From: Candidatus Nanopelagicales bacterium
GTDB lineage: Bacteria; Actinomycetota; Actinomycetes; S36-B12; GCA-2699445
DNA length: 64,000 nt
Direction: 5' to 3'
NCBI GenBank assembly: GCA_030700225.1
Contig: JAUYJT010000027.1
Span: forward strand, 1-64,000
Every line of letters starts with the position of its first letter. Within the stretch, counting starts at the first letter, position 1. Of this stretch, positions 1-9,519 are shown piece by piece. Made by a program: the position numbers and the translations under genes. Below the pieces are notes generated by a model. The model ran no database searches. It was not told where the DNA came from and worked only from the letters and a program-made list of their open reading frames with translations.

Positions 1-850
1 TGCCGTCCAGAGTCGTCAGCGGGACCTGCGCCCCGAGCGCGGCGACAGTCATCGGAACAGACACCAGGCAGTGCAAGTCATCGGCCTGACGAGTGAAGAC
101 CGGGTGCGGCTTCTCGACGATTTCGACGTATAGGTCGCCGCGCGGCCCACCCCCGGGACCGGCTTCGCCCTGGTCAGCCAAGTGGATCCGCGTACCCGAC
201 TCGACCCCCGGCGGGATGCGAACGCCGATCGTGCGCCTCGCTCTGACGCGCCCCGCTCCGCCACACGCCGAGCAGGGATGCGGGATGACCGATCCGAAGC
301 CCCGGCACTGAGGACACGCGTGGGTCGTCATCACCTGACCCAGGAACGACCGCTGAACGGACTGGACCTCTCCGCGGCCATGGCAAGCCGTGCATGGGAC
401 AACCTGCGTGTCCGGTGCCGTCCCTTCGCCGCCGCACGATTCGCACACTGTCGCCGAGTCGATTGTCAGTTCCCGCTCTGTACCGAAGACCACTTCCTCA
501 AGTGAAACCTCAACCTGAATAAGAGCGTCCTTGCCCCGGCCACGCCTCGGGCGCGGACCCCGGGAAGCGGACTGGCCAAAGAACGCGTCCATCAGGTCAC
601 CAAAGCCAAATCCGGGTGCCTGACCGCCTCCGGGCGCTCGCGGATCGACGCCTCGGTCGTACATGGCACGCTTTTGTGGGTCGCTTAGAACCTCATAGGC
701 GGCCGCGATCCTCTTGAAGTGCTCCTGGGTCTCGGCGTCAGGGTTGACGTCCGGGTGCAGCTCGCGTGCGAGCTTGCGGTAGGCGCGCTTGATCTCCGCT
801 TGATCGGCGTTGCTGGATACTCCCAGGTCGCCGTAGTAGTCATTGGCCAC
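1..850 (-). CDS. dnaJ: Chaperone protein DnaJ (partial, C-terminus beyond window)
   Basis: Hsp40 co-chaperone that stimulates DnaK ATPase and hands it unfolded clients in the cytoplasm. The first 283 residues are visible, read from a GTG start at 850. The J domain carries the HPD triad at residues 32-34, followed by a Gly/Phe-rich linker ([10 protein letters not shown]). Then come all four zinc-binding repeats of the CxxCxGxG type: [24 protein letters not shown] and CSACGGAG, so this is a class I DnaJ. It lies 45 bases downstream of hrcA on the same strand and is probably co-transcribed from the CIRCE-controlled promoter. The family is normally about 370-390 residues, so roughly 100 residues are missing past base 1. 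Confidence 0.97.
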   Translation of the reverse strand, partial: MANDYYGDLGVSSNADQAEIKRAYRKLARELHPDVNPDAETQEHFKRIAAAYEVLSDPQKRAMYDRGVDPRAPGGGQAPGFGFGDLMDAFFGQSASRGPRPRRGRGKDALIQVEVSLEEVVFGTERELTIDSATVCESCGGEGTAPDTQVVPCTACHGRGEVQSVQRSFLGQVMTTHACPQCRGFGSVIPHPCSACGGAGRVRARRTIGVRIPPGVESGTRIHLADQGEAGPGGGPRGDLYVEIVEKPHPVFTRQADDLHCLVSVPMTVAALGAQVPLTTLDG

Positions 851-895
851 GCAGGATCTCCCGGTCGGGACCGACCGCGCCGCCGCCCGGCACTG

Positions 896-1918
896 TCATC
901 GCTGGTCCGCCAGTATCCGGCCCAGGTACTTCGCCACCGCGCGAACTGTTCCCATTGTTCCCGGGTAGTCCATCCTCGTCGGCCCGACGACGCCCAGATG
1001 AGCCACCGCCTTCCGGTTCGGCCCATAGCCAACAGTGACGACCGAGGCAGCGTCCATGCCGGCGATGTCGTTCTCATGCCCGATCCGCACGTCCACTTCC
1101 TCAGCAGCCGTGGCATCGCCCAGCAACCGCAGCAGCACCACGTGTTCCTCTAGCGCGTCCAGCACCGGAGCGAGCGTCAGCGGGAATTCCCGGCCGTAGC
1201 GCGCCAAGTTCGCCGCGCCGCCTATCACGACCCGCTCTTCGGACTCCTCGACCGTTGCCTCTTGCAGGGTGTCCAGAACGCGCGATACGACGGCTTGTTC
1301 CTCTTCGTGGAACGACTCTGGCAGGTCGGAGACCAACTCCGAGACATCCGCGAACGGCCTGTCCGCGACCGCGACGTTGATGCGCGCGCGCAGCTCTCCC
1401 AGGACCGCTTCGGTCAGCGACGTCGGCGACTCCACGATTCGCTGCTCCACCCGCCCTGTGTCGGCGATGAGAACTACGAGCAGTCGCTGCGGGTCCAAAG
1501 CCACGAATTCCACGTGGCGCACTCTTGAGCGGCGCAGGGACGGGTACTGCACCATCGCCACCTGTTTGGTGAACTGCACGAGCAACCTCACGGTCCGCTC
1601 CACGACGTCATCCAGGTCAACGGCACCATCCATGAACGTCCGGATCCCCCGGCGCTCGGCTGCGGACATCGGCCGAATCGTTGCCAGCCGGTCCACGAAG
1701 GTCCTGTAGCCCATGTCCGTCGGCACGCGCCCCGCGCTGGTATGAGGCTGGACGATGTAACCCTCGTCCTCAAGTGCGGCCATGTCGTTGCGGACGGTCG
1801 CGGACGATACTCCCAGGTTGTGCCGCTCAACCAACGCCTTGGACCCGACCGGCTCACGCGTGGCCACGAAATCCTCGACGATCGCTCGCAGAACCTCGAA
1901 TCGCCGCTCGTCAGCCAT
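896..1918 (-). CDS. hrcA: Heat-inducible transcription repressor HrcA
   Basis: Repressor of class I heat-shock genes that binds CIRCE operators and is kept active by GroEL. The 340-residue protein has an N-terminal winged-helix region ([12 protein letters not shown]... [19 protein letters not shown]) and the HrcA dimerisation/insert domain after it. The frame is open 32 codons further upstream, but the ATG at 1918 is chosen because GAGGAGG lies a few bases before it and the protein then begins in the typical way ([16 protein letters not shown]). A CIRCE element about 90 bases upstream points to autoregulation. dnaJ follows on the same strand, the usual actinobacterial arrangement. Confidence 0.97.
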   Translation of the reverse strand: MADERRFEVLRAIVEDFVATREPVGSKALVERHNLGVSSATVRNDMAALEDEGYIVQPHTSAGRVPTDMGYRTFVDRLATIRPMSAAERRGIRTFMDGAVDLDDVVERTVRLLVQFTKQVAMVQYPSLRRSRVRHVEFVALDPQRLLVVLIADTGRVEQRIVESPTSLTEAVLGELRARINVAVADRPFADVSELVSDLPESFHEEEQAVVSRVLDTLQEATVEESEERVVIGGAANLARYGREFPLTLAPVLDALEEHVVLLRLLGDATAAEEVDVRIGHENDIAGMDAASVVTVGYGPNRKAVAHLGVVGPTRMDYPGTMGTVRAVAKYLGRILADQR

Positions 1919-2007
1919 GGTCACCTCCTCGGCCGCGTCACGCTGGCGGCAGTCTGCCTGCGATCCGCCGCCGGTGGCCCACTCGTGGCATTCGGCGTCA
2001 ACCGCTG

Positions 2008-2034
2008 CTGGCACTCAGTCCCTGTGAGTGCCAA
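2008..2034 (-). promoter_or_regulatory. CIRCE operator (HrcA binding site)
   Basis: Inverted repeat of 9 bases on each side of a 9-base spacer: CTGGCACTC-N9-GAGTGCCAA. It matches the CIRCE consensus TTAGCACTC-N9-GAGTGCTAA except for small changes in the outer bases. It sits upstream of hrcA-dnaJ, so HrcA should repress its own operon. Confidence 0.9.
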
Positions 2035-2145
2035 CTCTACGCGCTTAGGGGCATCTTCCGGACATTCGGCCGAATCCATCCCATGGCCTACACCTGATTC
2101 CGCAGGGACCGACCCTTTACGCAAGTCCCTCACAATGGTGGCGTG

Positions 2146-2170
2146 GTGTATGCTGGATACAGCATTACAC
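2146..2170 (+). promoter_or_regulatory. Inverted repeat over the vapB promoter, probable antitoxin operator
   Basis: GTGTATGCTG-GATA-CAGCATTACAC forms an imperfect palindrome with one extra base in the right arm. It ends 16 bases before the vapB ATG, and the left arm contains TATGCT, a possible -10 hexamer. Toxin-antitoxin complexes usually repress by binding such palindromes over their own promoter. The site is seen in the sequence; the binding role is inferred. Confidence 0.5.
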
Positions 2171-2186
2171 CTCCAGGGAGCAGCGC

Positions 2187-2426
2187 ATGGGCGTCACTAT
2201 CAAGAACGCTGTGGCCGAACAACTCATCCGGGAGCTGGCGGCCCTGACCGGCGAAACGAAGACCGAGGCCCTGACGAAGGCAGCCAGAGAACGCCTTGAG
2301 CGGCTCCGGCGCATCAGCCAGCGTGATCGGATCGATCAAGCCGCCCATGACCTGCAGGAATCCCTGGTCGGCAAGGAGCCACTGAGCACCGATGCCCTTT
2401 ACAACGCCGCAGGACTACCCGGATGA
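2187..2426 (+). CDS. vapB: VapB-type antitoxin
   Basis: 79-residue protein of the type II antitoxin PSK/VapB family. The N-terminus (GVTIKNAVAEQLIRELAALTG) is predicted to form the DNA-binding part, followed by a charged helical region and a short C-terminal tail that should clamp the toxin. Its last four bases (ATGA) overlap the start of the PIN-domain gene, the translational coupling expected of a toxin-antitoxin pair. A GGGAG ribosome site lies before the ATG. A palindrome just upstream is a likely autoregulatory operator. It is not a MazE- or RelB-like antitoxin by sequence appearance; the partner decides the VapB name. Confidence 0.85.
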   Translation: MGVTIKNAVAEQLIRELAALTGETKTEALTKAARERLERLRRISQRDRIDQAAHDLQESLVGKEPLSTDALYNAAGLPG

Positions 2427-2818
2427 TCATCGACACATCCGTGGTCATCGCCATCGGTAATCGTGAGCCCGACGCCGATCGGCTGCTGGAAGCACTGCGC
2501 ACAGCTGACCGGATCCGCGTCTCCGCCGTCACATGGGTCGAGATCGGGATCGTCGTTGACTCACGCGACGACCCCCTTGTCGCCAGGCGTGCTGACGACC
2601 TCTTCTCCGAGCTGGATGTAGTAGTCGAACCGGTGACGCCCGAGCAAGGGCGAATCGCGCGCCAGGCATACCGGGACTTCGGCAAGGGCCGCCACGCCGC
2701 TGGCTTGAACTTCGGCGATTGCTTCTCCTACGCACTTGCCAAGGTCACCCGCGAACCCCTGCTCTTCAAGGGCTCCGACTTCAGCCTCACCGACATTCAC
2801 CCGGCCCAGCTCGCCTAA
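2423..2818 (+). CDS. vapC: VapC-type toxin, PIN-domain ribonuclease
   Basis: 131-residue PIN-domain endoribonuclease. The family cuts tRNA or rRNA in a Mg-dependent way when freed from VapB. The conserved acidic residues are present: D4 in IIDTSVV, E40 in TWVEIG, D99 in NFGDCFSY and probably D119 in KGSDFS, so the enzyme looks intact. It overlaps vapB by four bases. The gene is convergent with hemW, and a 74-base palindromic repeat lies between the two stop codons. The cellular target cannot be read from the sequence. Confidence 0.93.
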   Translation: MIIDTSVVIAIGNREPDADRLLEALRTADRIRVSAVTWVEIGIVVDSRDDPLVARRADDLFSELDVVVEPVTPEQGRIARQAYRDFGKGRHAAGLNFGDCFSYALAKVTREPLLFKGSDFSLTDIHPAQLA

Positions 2819-2850
2819 GACGCCGCTGATCCTGCGGCGGCGCCCCCGGA

Positions 2851-2924
2851 GTGATCTTGTTGCGAAAACGGCCAAATGTGGCCGCTTCGCGTATCTGAAG
2901 TGGCCGGAAGCGCTACAAGATCAC
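2851..2924 (+). repeat. Structured 74-base intergenic repeat, copy 1
   Basis: First of three near-identical copies (others at 32674-32746 and 34455-34528), all in the same orientation. Ends are the perfect inverted repeat GTGATCTTGT / ACAAGATCAC. Inside are the hairpins CGGCCA-AATG-TGGCCG and CTTC-N8-GAAG. It starts 32 bases after the vapC stop and lies between two converging genes. The hemW stop codon (2921-2923) falls inside its right arm. No similarity to a named repeat family is claimed. Confidence 0.9.
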
Positions 2925-4144
2925 CCCGACCCCGATTCGGCGGCGGCGGCGGCGGCCGACCCGGCCCCGGCGGCGGCGAGCAACTCCAGCGTGACGCGGT
3001 CGCCAAGACGGCGCCCCGCCAGCGTCAACACGCAGCGGCCCAAGCCCAGCTCGTCCGGGTCAAGCAGGCCCTGACTGGCCAAGTCACCGGCAACCGGCCG
3101 AACCGCCGCAGGCAGCCCCTCCATCGCTAGCCCCTCCCGCAGCCGGATCGACAGCATCACCTGCTCGGTCAAGCGCTGCTCGGCCGAAAGCAACTCACTG
3201 CCGACCCTCGGGAGCTGGCCATCGGCAACACAGCGCATCCACTTGCCAGGATTACTCTCGTTCCACCAACGCTCACCCCGAACGTGGCTGTGCGCACCGG
3301 GACCTATGCCCAGCCAGTCGCGCCCGCGCCAGTAGCCCAGGTTGTGCTCACACTCCTGCCTCGGGCGACACCAATTCGAGATCTCGTACCAGCCCAGGCC
3401 CGCCTCACTCAGGAGGGAATCGGCCTCCTCGTACGCGGCCGCGGCCTGATCTTCGTCTGGGCTGGGTACCTCATTGCCAGCTATACGCCTGAACAGCCGA
3501 GTGCCATCCTCGACCTTCAACGCGTAGGCAGACACGTGGCCAACGCCAGTTCCGATCACCGCGGAGACCGTCTCCCGCCATGACGGCAATGACTCCCCCG
3601 GCGTTCCGTAAATCAGATCCACGCTGACCCGATCGAATCCGGCCGCCTCCGCCAACCGGACCGCGGACAGCGCACGATCTGGCGAGTGGCGGCGCCCCAG
3701 CGTTTCCAGAACCCCACTGTCAGTGCTCTGCACACCCACGGACAGCCGGTTGACGCCGCTAGCGAGCAACTCGTCGAGCATGACCGGATCTACGGTCTCC
3801 GGGTTGGCCTCCACCGTGATCTCGGCGTTGACGTCGAGCCCCAACTCATCGACGACGCGACTGACGACAGCACCAATCTCTGTCCCACCGAGCAGTGTCG
3901 GAGTGCCGCCGCCGAAGAAGACCGTCCGCACTGTGCCCGAGCCCCCGATCAGCTGGGCGCTAGCGGAAATCTCCGCCATGGCGGCGTCCACCCAGCCATC
4001 CCTTGTCTCCCCCTGCTCTTCACCCAGAACGTAGGTGTTGAAGTCGCAGTAGTCACAGCGCCGGGCGCAGTAGGGAACATGTACATACACGCCGAGGGGC
4101 GCGCGAACTCTCACACCCGCATTGTCTCCAACCGGCAGTTCCAT
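2921..4144 (-). CDS. hemW: Radical SAM heme chaperone HemW (coproporphyrinogen oxidase-like)
   Basis: 407-residue radical SAM protein. The CxxxCxxC cluster motif is at C26, C30 and C33 (PYCARRCDYC), followed by the glycine-rich SAM site FFGGGTPT. HemW proteins bind heme and deliver it to heme enzymes; true HemN oxidases have extra N-terminal residues that are missing here, so HemW is preferred. The C-terminal HemN_C region ends in a low-complexity tail (LLAAAGAGSAAAAAAESGSG), and the last codon and stop lie inside a 74-base repeat, suggesting that insertion of the repeat reshaped the end of the protein. The gene converges on vapC. Confidence 0.92.
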   Translation of the reverse strand: MELPVGDNAGVRVRAPLGVYVHVPYCARRCDYCDFNTYVLGEEQGETRDGWVDAAMAEISASAQLIGGSGTVRTVFFGGGTPTLLGGTEIGAVVSRVVDELGLDVNAEITVEANPETVDPVMLDELLASGVNRLSVGVQSTDSGVLETLGRRHSPDRALSAVRLAEAAGFDRVSVDLIYGTPGESLPSWRETVSAVIGTGVGHVSAYALKVEDGTRLFRRIAGNEVPSPDEDQAAAAYEEADSLLSEAGLGWYEISNWCRPRQECEHNLGYWRGRDWLGIGPGAHSHVRGERWWNESNPGKWMRCVADGQLPRVGSELLSAEQRLTEQVMLSIRLREGLAMEGLPAAVRPVAGDLASQGLLDPDELGLGRCVLTLAGRRLGDRVTLELLAAAGAGSAAAAAAESGSG

Positions 4145-4177
4145 GTCCCGATCAGTGAGAGCGAATGCGCAGCTAGC

Positions 4178-6031
4178 TCAGCCCGCGTACATGCCCTCAA
4201 CGAGGTCGGAGAACGTCTGCTCAACGACCTTGCGCTTGACCTTCAGACTCGGCGTGAGTTCACCGCTTTCCACCGTAAGCTCACGCGGCAGCACGACGAA
4301 CTTCTTGATGGTTTCCCAGCGGTTCAGGTTCGCGTTCAACGCATCGAGAGCAGCTTGGATCTCGGCGCGCAAGTCAGCGTTGTCAGCGATGGCCGCTGGA
4401 TCCGAGCCGTCTAGGCCGTGACTCTGTCCCCATGCCTTGGCGGCGTCAGGGTCCAAGGCCACAAGAGCACTGGCGAACTTGCGCTCATTCGCGATGACAA
4501 CCATCGCCCCGGCCAGAGGGCAAAGCGCCTTGAACTGGGCTTCGATCGCCCCTGGCGCGATGTACTTGCCGCCTGAGGTCTTTACGAGGTCCTTCTTGCG
4601 GTCAGTCATCTTCACGCGGCCGAGGTCATCGATCACGCCGATGTCACCTGTAGAGAACCAGCCGCCCTCGTAGACGAAGGCTTCTTTGTTGTCCTGCGGA
4701 CGGTTACGGTACCCGCGCATCACGCCCGGCCCGCGGATCAGGATCTCCCCGTCCTCAGCGATCTTCATCTCCGTACCCGGCATCGGCTCACCGATCGTGC
4801 CAGGCATTAGGTGTTCGGGGCGCACGATCGACGTCCCCGCCGAAGTCTCGGTCAGCCCGTAGCCCTCCAGGATCGTCATCCCGGCCGCGCCGAACCATGC
4901 GTTAATGTCCTTACTCAACGCTGCGGAGCCAGAAACGAAGTACCGGATGTTCCCACCCATGCGCTCCTTGATCTTGGAGAAGACGAGCCTGTCCGCCAGC
5001 CCGTACTGCACGGCGAGCAGACCACTGACCGGCTTGCCCTCCAACTTCTGCTCAAACGCTCGCTTGCCGACCCGGCAGGCCCACTCGAAGATCGCGGCCT
5101 TCGCCTTGCTCTCGGATGTGGCCTGCTTGGCGACACCGGCGTAAACCTTCTCGAAGATCCTCGGGACAGCCGCCATGAACGTCGGCTTGATCACCGGCAG
5201 GTTCTCGACAATCTTCGGGATCCGACCGTCGACCACCGTCATGAATCCAGCCTGCAACTGCCCCGCTAGGAGCACCTTGCCGAACGAGTGGGCCAAAGGA
5301 AGCCAGAGGAACTGGACGTCGTCCTCACGCAGGATCCCGATCGAGGCGATCGCCGCTCCCTCGTAGGTCCAGTTCCCGTGAGTGAGCTCAACGCCCTTGG
5401 GTTTGCCTGTCGTGCCCGACGTGTAGATAAGTGTCGCCAGGTTGTCAGGCCCGGTCGCACTGACCCGTTCCTCGATCAAGCCCGGCTTCTCCGCCAGTAG
5501 CGCCCGGCCCTTCTGCCTGAGCTGATCCCACGAAAGGACGAAGTCTCCGTCGCCATCGCCATCGATCAGGACCACCTGCCGCACACCGGGCAGGTTGATC
5601 TTCTGCTCGATGACCTTGTCCACCTGGGACTGGTCCTCCGCGATCAAGACGACAGTGTCGGAGTCACCCAGGATGTACGCGACGTCCTCGGGCCCGGTGC
5701 TGGGGTACACGGTCGTTGTGGCCGCCCCAGCGAGCATGATCGCGAAGTCCGCCAGGATCCACTCAAGGCGCGTGCCGCTCGCGATGGCGACGCGGTCCTC
5801 CAGCTCTACGTCGAGCGCCACCAGTCCCGCCGCGGCCTCACTGGACTCCTCAGTGATCTGGTTCCACGTGTACGAACGCCAACCGCCGTCAGCAGTTGGT
5901 GCGCGGAACGCCTCCCTGGGTCCGCTGGCAGCCGTTCGGTCAAGGATCAGCCGCCCGAAGGACGACGCCGGAGTTTGGTACTGGGTGTTGAGGGATCCGC
6001 TAGTACGGCCGGCTGAAAGGACTTCGGTCAT
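4178..6031 (-). CDS. Long-chain fatty acid-CoA ligase (AMP-forming)
   Basis: 617-residue adenylate-forming enzyme that activates a fatty acid to its acyl-AMP and then acyl-CoA. Visible motifs are the P-loop YTSGTTGKPKG near residue 205, GYGLTETSAG near 390, TGDIGVIDD near 470, and the C-terminal lysine region ELTPSLKVKRK. These fit the FadD15-like long-chain group of actinobacteria. The open frame runs 22 codons further upstream, but the ATG at 6031 is preceded by AAGGAGG and gives a normal N-terminus. It is monocistronic or trails lepA by about 130 bases. Chain-length preference cannot be read. Confidence 0.93.
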   Translation of the reverse strand: MTEVLSAGRTSGSLNTQYQTPASSFGRLILDRTAASGPREAFRAPTADGGWRSYTWNQITEESSEAAAGLVALDVELEDRVAIASGTRLEWILADFAIMLAGAATTTVYPSTGPEDVAYILGDSDTVVLIAEDQSQVDKVIEQKINLPGVRQVVLIDGDGDGDFVLSWDQLRQKGRALLAEKPGLIEERVSATGPDNLATLIYTSGTTGKPKGVELTHGNWTYEGAAIASIGILREDDVQFLWLPLAHSFGKVLLAGQLQAGFMTVVDGRIPKIVENLPVIKPTFMAAVPRIFEKVYAGVAKQATSESKAKAAIFEWACRVGKRAFEQKLEGKPVSGLLAVQYGLADRLVFSKIKERMGGNIRYFVSGSAALSKDINAWFGAAGMTILEGYGLTETSAGTSIVRPEHLMPGTIGEPMPGTEMKIAEDGEILIRGPGVMRGYRNRPQDNKEAFVYEGGWFSTGDIGVIDDLGRVKMTDRKKDLVKTSGGKYIAPGAIEAQFKALCPLAGAMVVIANERKFASALVALDPDAAKAWGQSHGLDGSDPAAIADNADLRAEIQAALDALNANLNRWETIKKFVVLPRELTVESGELTPSLKVKRKVVEQTFSDLVEGMYAG

Positions 6032-6162
6032 CCCACTTGCCTCCTTGTGGCACTGCGACGGTGCATCGTGGCTGTTCTGCGCACAATAGCCGTTCACACG
6101 AGCCGATGCCCGCGCGGTCCCTGCCTCAGCGGACTATCGACAACCCGCGAAACGCGCAGCGA

Positions 6163-8022
6163 CTAGCTTTCAGTCCCTGTGGACAGCGCGGCTATGAACG
6201 CCTCCTGGGGCACTTCCACTCGGCCCACCATCTTCATCCGCTTCTTGCCTTCCTTCTGTCTCTCCAAGAGCTTGCGCTTGCGGGTGATGTCGCCGCCGTA
6301 GCACTTCGCCAGCACGTCCTTGCGGATCGCGCGGATGTTCTCACGGGCGATGACCTTCGAGCCGATCGCGGCCTGGATCGGAACCTCGAACTGCTGCCGG
6401 GGAATCAGCTTCCGCAGCTTGCCCACAATCGAAACGCCGTACGGGTACGCGTTCTCGCGGTGAACGATGGAACTGAAAGCGTCCACGGGCTCTCCGTTGA
6501 GCAGGATGTCAACCTTCACAAGGTCGGCCACCTGCTCACCTGAGGCTTCGTAGTCCAGCGACGCGTACCCGCGAGTTCGCGACTTCAGCGCGTCGAAGAA
6601 GTCGAACACGATCTCCGCCAAGGGCAGGGAATACCTCAGCCCAACCCGGTCCTGCGATAGGTAGTCCATTCCAAGCATCGCGCCCCGGCGGCTCTGGCAC
6701 AGTTCCATGACGGTCCCGACGAACTCAGACGGAGCGATAATCGTTGCCTTGACGATTGGTTCGCTCACGGACGCGACCTTCCCTCCCGGGAACTGGCTTG
6801 GGTTCGTCACGACGCTGCTAGTGCCATCGTCCATCGCCACCGTGTAGACCACACTCGGGGCAGTCGTAATCAGGTCAAGCCCCGACTCGCGCCTCAGCCG
6901 CTCGCCGACTATCTCCATGTGAAGCAAGCCAAGGAATCCGCACCGGAAGCCGAATCCGAGAGCGTCGGAGGTTTCCGGTTCGAACACAAGCGCGGCGTCA
7001 TTGAGCTTGAGCTTGTCCAGGGCGTCTCGCAGTTCGGGATAGTCGGACCCGTCCATCGGAAACAGTCCTGAGTAGACCATGGGCTTGGGGTCCCGGTATC
7101 CGCCAAGGGCCTCCTGAGCGGGCCTGGCGGCTGATGTCACGGTGTCCCCGACACGGCTCTGCCTCACGTCCTTGACGCCGGTGATCAGATATCCGACTTC
7201 GCCCGCGCCCAGCGACGTACACGGTGAGGGCTCGGGCGACATGACCCCAACTTCCAGCGCCTCGTGAGTGCCCCCCGTGGACATCATCGTGAGCCGCTCG
7301 CGGTTGCGCAGCTCGCCGTCAACCATCCGCACGTAGGTGACAACCCCACGGTAGGTGTCGTATACGGAGTCGAAGATCAGTGCCCTGGCTGGCGCGTCGC
7401 GTCGCCCACTGGGGGGCGGAATCTTGCGGATGACCTCGTTCAGCAGCTCGGCCACGCCCTCCCCCGTCTTGGCGGAGACCCGCAGGACCTCGGCTGGTTC
7501 GCACCCGATGATGTGGGCGAGCTCAGCGGCGTACTTGTCAGGTTGCGCGGCCGCCAAGTCAATCTTGTTCAGCACCGGGATGATCGCCATGTCGTCCGCG
7601 AGAGCCAAGTACAGGTTCGCCAAGGTCTGCGCCTCAATCCCCTGAGCCGCGTCCACCAACAACACAGCGCCCTCGCAGGCCGCGAGGCTGCGCGAGACCT
7701 CGTAGCTGAAGTCCACGTGGCCGGGCGTGTCAATCAGGTTCAGAACGTACGGCGTTCCGTCCTGGTCACCGTATGGCAAACGGACCGCCTGGCTCTTGAT
7801 CGTGATCCCGCGCTCGCGCTCGATGTCCATCCGGTCCAGGTACTGAGACCGCATGTCCCTGTCGGGGACCGAATCAGTGAGCTGAAGAATCCTGTCCGCC
7901 AGGGTCGACTTGCCGTGGTCGATGTGGGCGATGACACAGAAATTCCGGATAGCAGCTTGATCCGTAAGGCCTGGCGGCAGTTCGATCACTTGGCTTCCTG
8001 CTCCGGAGTTAGGCGCGCACAT
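6163..8022 (-). CDS. lepA: Elongation factor 4 (LepA)
   Basis: Ribosome-associated GTPase that acts on stalled or mistranslocated ribosomes. The protein is about 619 residues. The G motifs are [13 protein letters not shown] (G1), DTPGHVDF (G3) and NKIDL (G4), and the LepA-specific C-terminal domain is complete, ending [13 protein letters not shown]. The ATG at 8022 is used; a GTG 33 bases downstream (VIELPPG), with GGAGCAGGAAG before it, is an equally reasonable start. Open frame further upstream to 8127 is not supported. It is divergent from rpsT, as in other actinobacteria. Confidence 0.96.
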   Translation of the reverse strand: MCAPNSGAGSQVIELPPGLTDQAAIRNFCVIAHIDHGKSTLADRILQLTDSVPDRDMRSQYLDRMDIERERGITIKSQAVRLPYGDQDGTPYVLNLIDTPGHVDFSYEVSRSLAACEGAVLLVDAAQGIEAQTLANLYLALADDMAIIPVLNKIDLAAAQPDKYAAELAHIIGCEPAEVLRVSAKTGEGVAELLNEVIRKIPPPSGRRDAPARALIFDSVYDTYRGVVTYVRMVDGELRNRERLTMMSTGGTHEALEVGVMSPEPSPCTSLGAGEVGYLITGVKDVRQSRVGDTVTSAARPAQEALGGYRDPKPMVYSGLFPMDGSDYPELRDALDKLKLNDAALVFEPETSDALGFGFRCGFLGLLHMEIVGERLRRESGLDLITTAPSVVYTVAMDDGTSSVVTNPSQFPGGKVASVSEPIVKATIIAPSEFVGTVMELCQSRRGAMLGMDYLSQDRVGLRYSLPLAEIVFDFFDALKSRTRGYASLDYEASGEQVADLVKVDILLNGEPVDAFSSIVHRENAYPYGVSIVGKLRKLIPRQQFEVPIQAAIGSKVIARENIRAIRKDVLAKCYGGDITRKRKLLERQKEGKKRMKMVGRVEVPQEAFIAALSTGTES

Positions 8023-8160
8023 CGCTAGCGGCGGGTTGGGAGTTGGTGCTGCGAGGTCCCGCCCAGGTATCCTATGTGGCGTTGAACCGTGGATCGGGCG
8101 CGAAGGGCGCCTGTCGCCCCGGTGCAAGTATCGGACTCATCATCGAAAAGGGACTATTAA

Positions 8161-8424
8161 GTGGCGAACATCAAGTCGCAGATCAAGCGAAACCTGACTA
8201 ACGAGAAGGCGCGCCAGCGGAACAAGTCGATCAGGTCCGCGCTCAAGACATCGGTGCTCCGCTTCCGTGAAGCCTTGGCCAGCGGCGACTCGGCGAAGGC
8301 TCTGGACGCGGCGAAGTCCGCGGGACGTCAGATGGACAAGGCCGCGAGCAAAGGCGTGATCCACAAGAACCGCGCGGCCAGCCACAAATCCGCGATGTTC
8401 TCGCGGGCTTCGAACCTAGGCTGA
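8161..8424 (+). CDS. rpsT: 30S ribosomal protein S20
   Basis: 87-residue basic, helical ribosomal protein that binds 16S rRNA early in 30S assembly. The N-terminus (MANIKSQIKRNLTNEKA) and the motif KGVIHKNRAASHKS are diagnostic. The start is GTG at 8161, with AAAGGGA about nine bases upstream. It stands between the divergent lepA gene and the convergent holA gene, a standard actinobacterial order. Confidence 0.98.
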   Translation: MANIKSQIKRNLTNEKARQRNKSIRSALKTSVLRFREALASGDSAKALDAAKSAGRQMDKAASKGVIHKNRAASHKSAMFSRASNLG

Positions 8425-8468
8425 CAGTCAGGCCGCGATCTCCATCCGGCAGCTCCGCGGGCGAGGAT

Positions 8469-9470
8469 TCAGGCGGTCATTCGCACAATCAACTGTTCAA
8501 GGACAGCCAGCTTCTGCTCATCGTCCAGCGCCTGACCCCCTTCCAGGCCACCCTTCATGTCCGCATCAAGTCCCGGCAGTACAACAGCGAACCGCGCGAT
8601 GCGCCGCGGCGTCCACCCGAAACGCCGGATGTTCTCCCTGGCTCGATCCAGTTGCCAAGGCTGTACTCCTACTCGGGCTGCCACGGCGGAACCGGTCTGG
8701 CTGGCCAACGCCATCACTCGTAGGCCATGAGCCAAGGCCGCGACAACCGAAACGCCCACGCCCTTCTGGCCGCCTCGCCGCTCCATCCCCCGCAGCAGCC
8801 GGATGGCTTCAGCTGACCTGCCTGCCCACACGTGGTCGGCGACTTTGAACGAGCTGATCTTCGCCTGCGCTGGGAATCTCGCCTGGACAGTCTCTGGCGT
8901 GACGTGGCCGTCGGAGCTGTCGGCCACCGCCTGACGCACCGCCGCCAGCAGCAGTCCCAGGGAATTGATGCCGATGGCCTCAACTAGCCACTGCTCAGCC
9001 TCGGGGTCCAGGGTTCCTCCTGCCTGGGCAGCCGCCCGACGCATCACGCCTCTCGCATCTGACTCAGTCGGTTTGGCGCACTTGATGATCTGGGCGCCCG
9101 CCTTCGCGCCAGCGTTGATCACACCACGGCCTTTCGCCCCCCCGCCGTGCCCGACCACCAGCACCGGACCGGCACCGTCGGCGACAACGGACTTGAGCAC
9201 CTCGATGGCATCCGCGTCAGCTGACTCCGTAGCGAGGGCCACGATGATGGGCGAGTCCCCGAATAGGCTTGGCTCGAGCGCCTGGCGCAGCCTTTCCAGC
9301 GCGGACAAGCCAGCCGGGTCGTCGGTCGGCGAGCTGAAGTCAATCGTGACAAGCCCGAGATCGGGGAACGCTTTCCGGCGGGCCGCGACCGCTGCGGCCA
9401 ATTCGCCTTCCACGACAGCTGGCTCGGGTCCAGTCACGATCGCGACCCTAGGTACGGCTTGGACGTTCAC
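8469..9470 (-). CDS. holA: DNA polymerase III delta subunit
   Basis: 333-residue clamp-loader delta subunit, which opens the beta sliding clamp. Recognised from overall pattern: an N-terminal region with VAIVTGPEPAVVEGELAAAV, the mid-protein AAA-like fold without a working P-loop, and the C-terminal helical segment (RIARFAVVLPGLDADMKGG... LAVLEQLIVRM). Position downstream of comEA-comEC, next to rpsT, is the conserved setting for holA in actinobacteria and supports the call. About 49 bases separate it from comEC. Confidence 0.93.
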   Translation of the reverse strand: MNVQAVPRVAIVTGPEPAVVEGELAAAVAARRKAFPDLGLVTIDFSSPTDDPAGLSALERLRQALEPSLFGDSPIIVALATESADADAIEVLKSVVADGAGPVLVVGHGGGAKGRGVINAGAKAGAQIIKCAKPTESDARGVMRRAAAQAGGTLDPEAEQWLVEAIGINSLGLLLAAVRQAVADSSDGHVTPETVQARFPAQAKISSFKVADHVWAGRSAEAIRLLRGMERRGGQKGVGVSVVAALAHGLRVMALASQTGSAVAARVGVQPWQLDRARENIRRFGWTPRRIARFAVVLPGLDADMKGGLEGGQALDDEQKLAVLEQLIVRMTA

Positions 9471-9519
9471 GATCTGATCGTGCCATCCGCGTCCGACACG
9501 CGAGATCGTCGGGCCGTAG

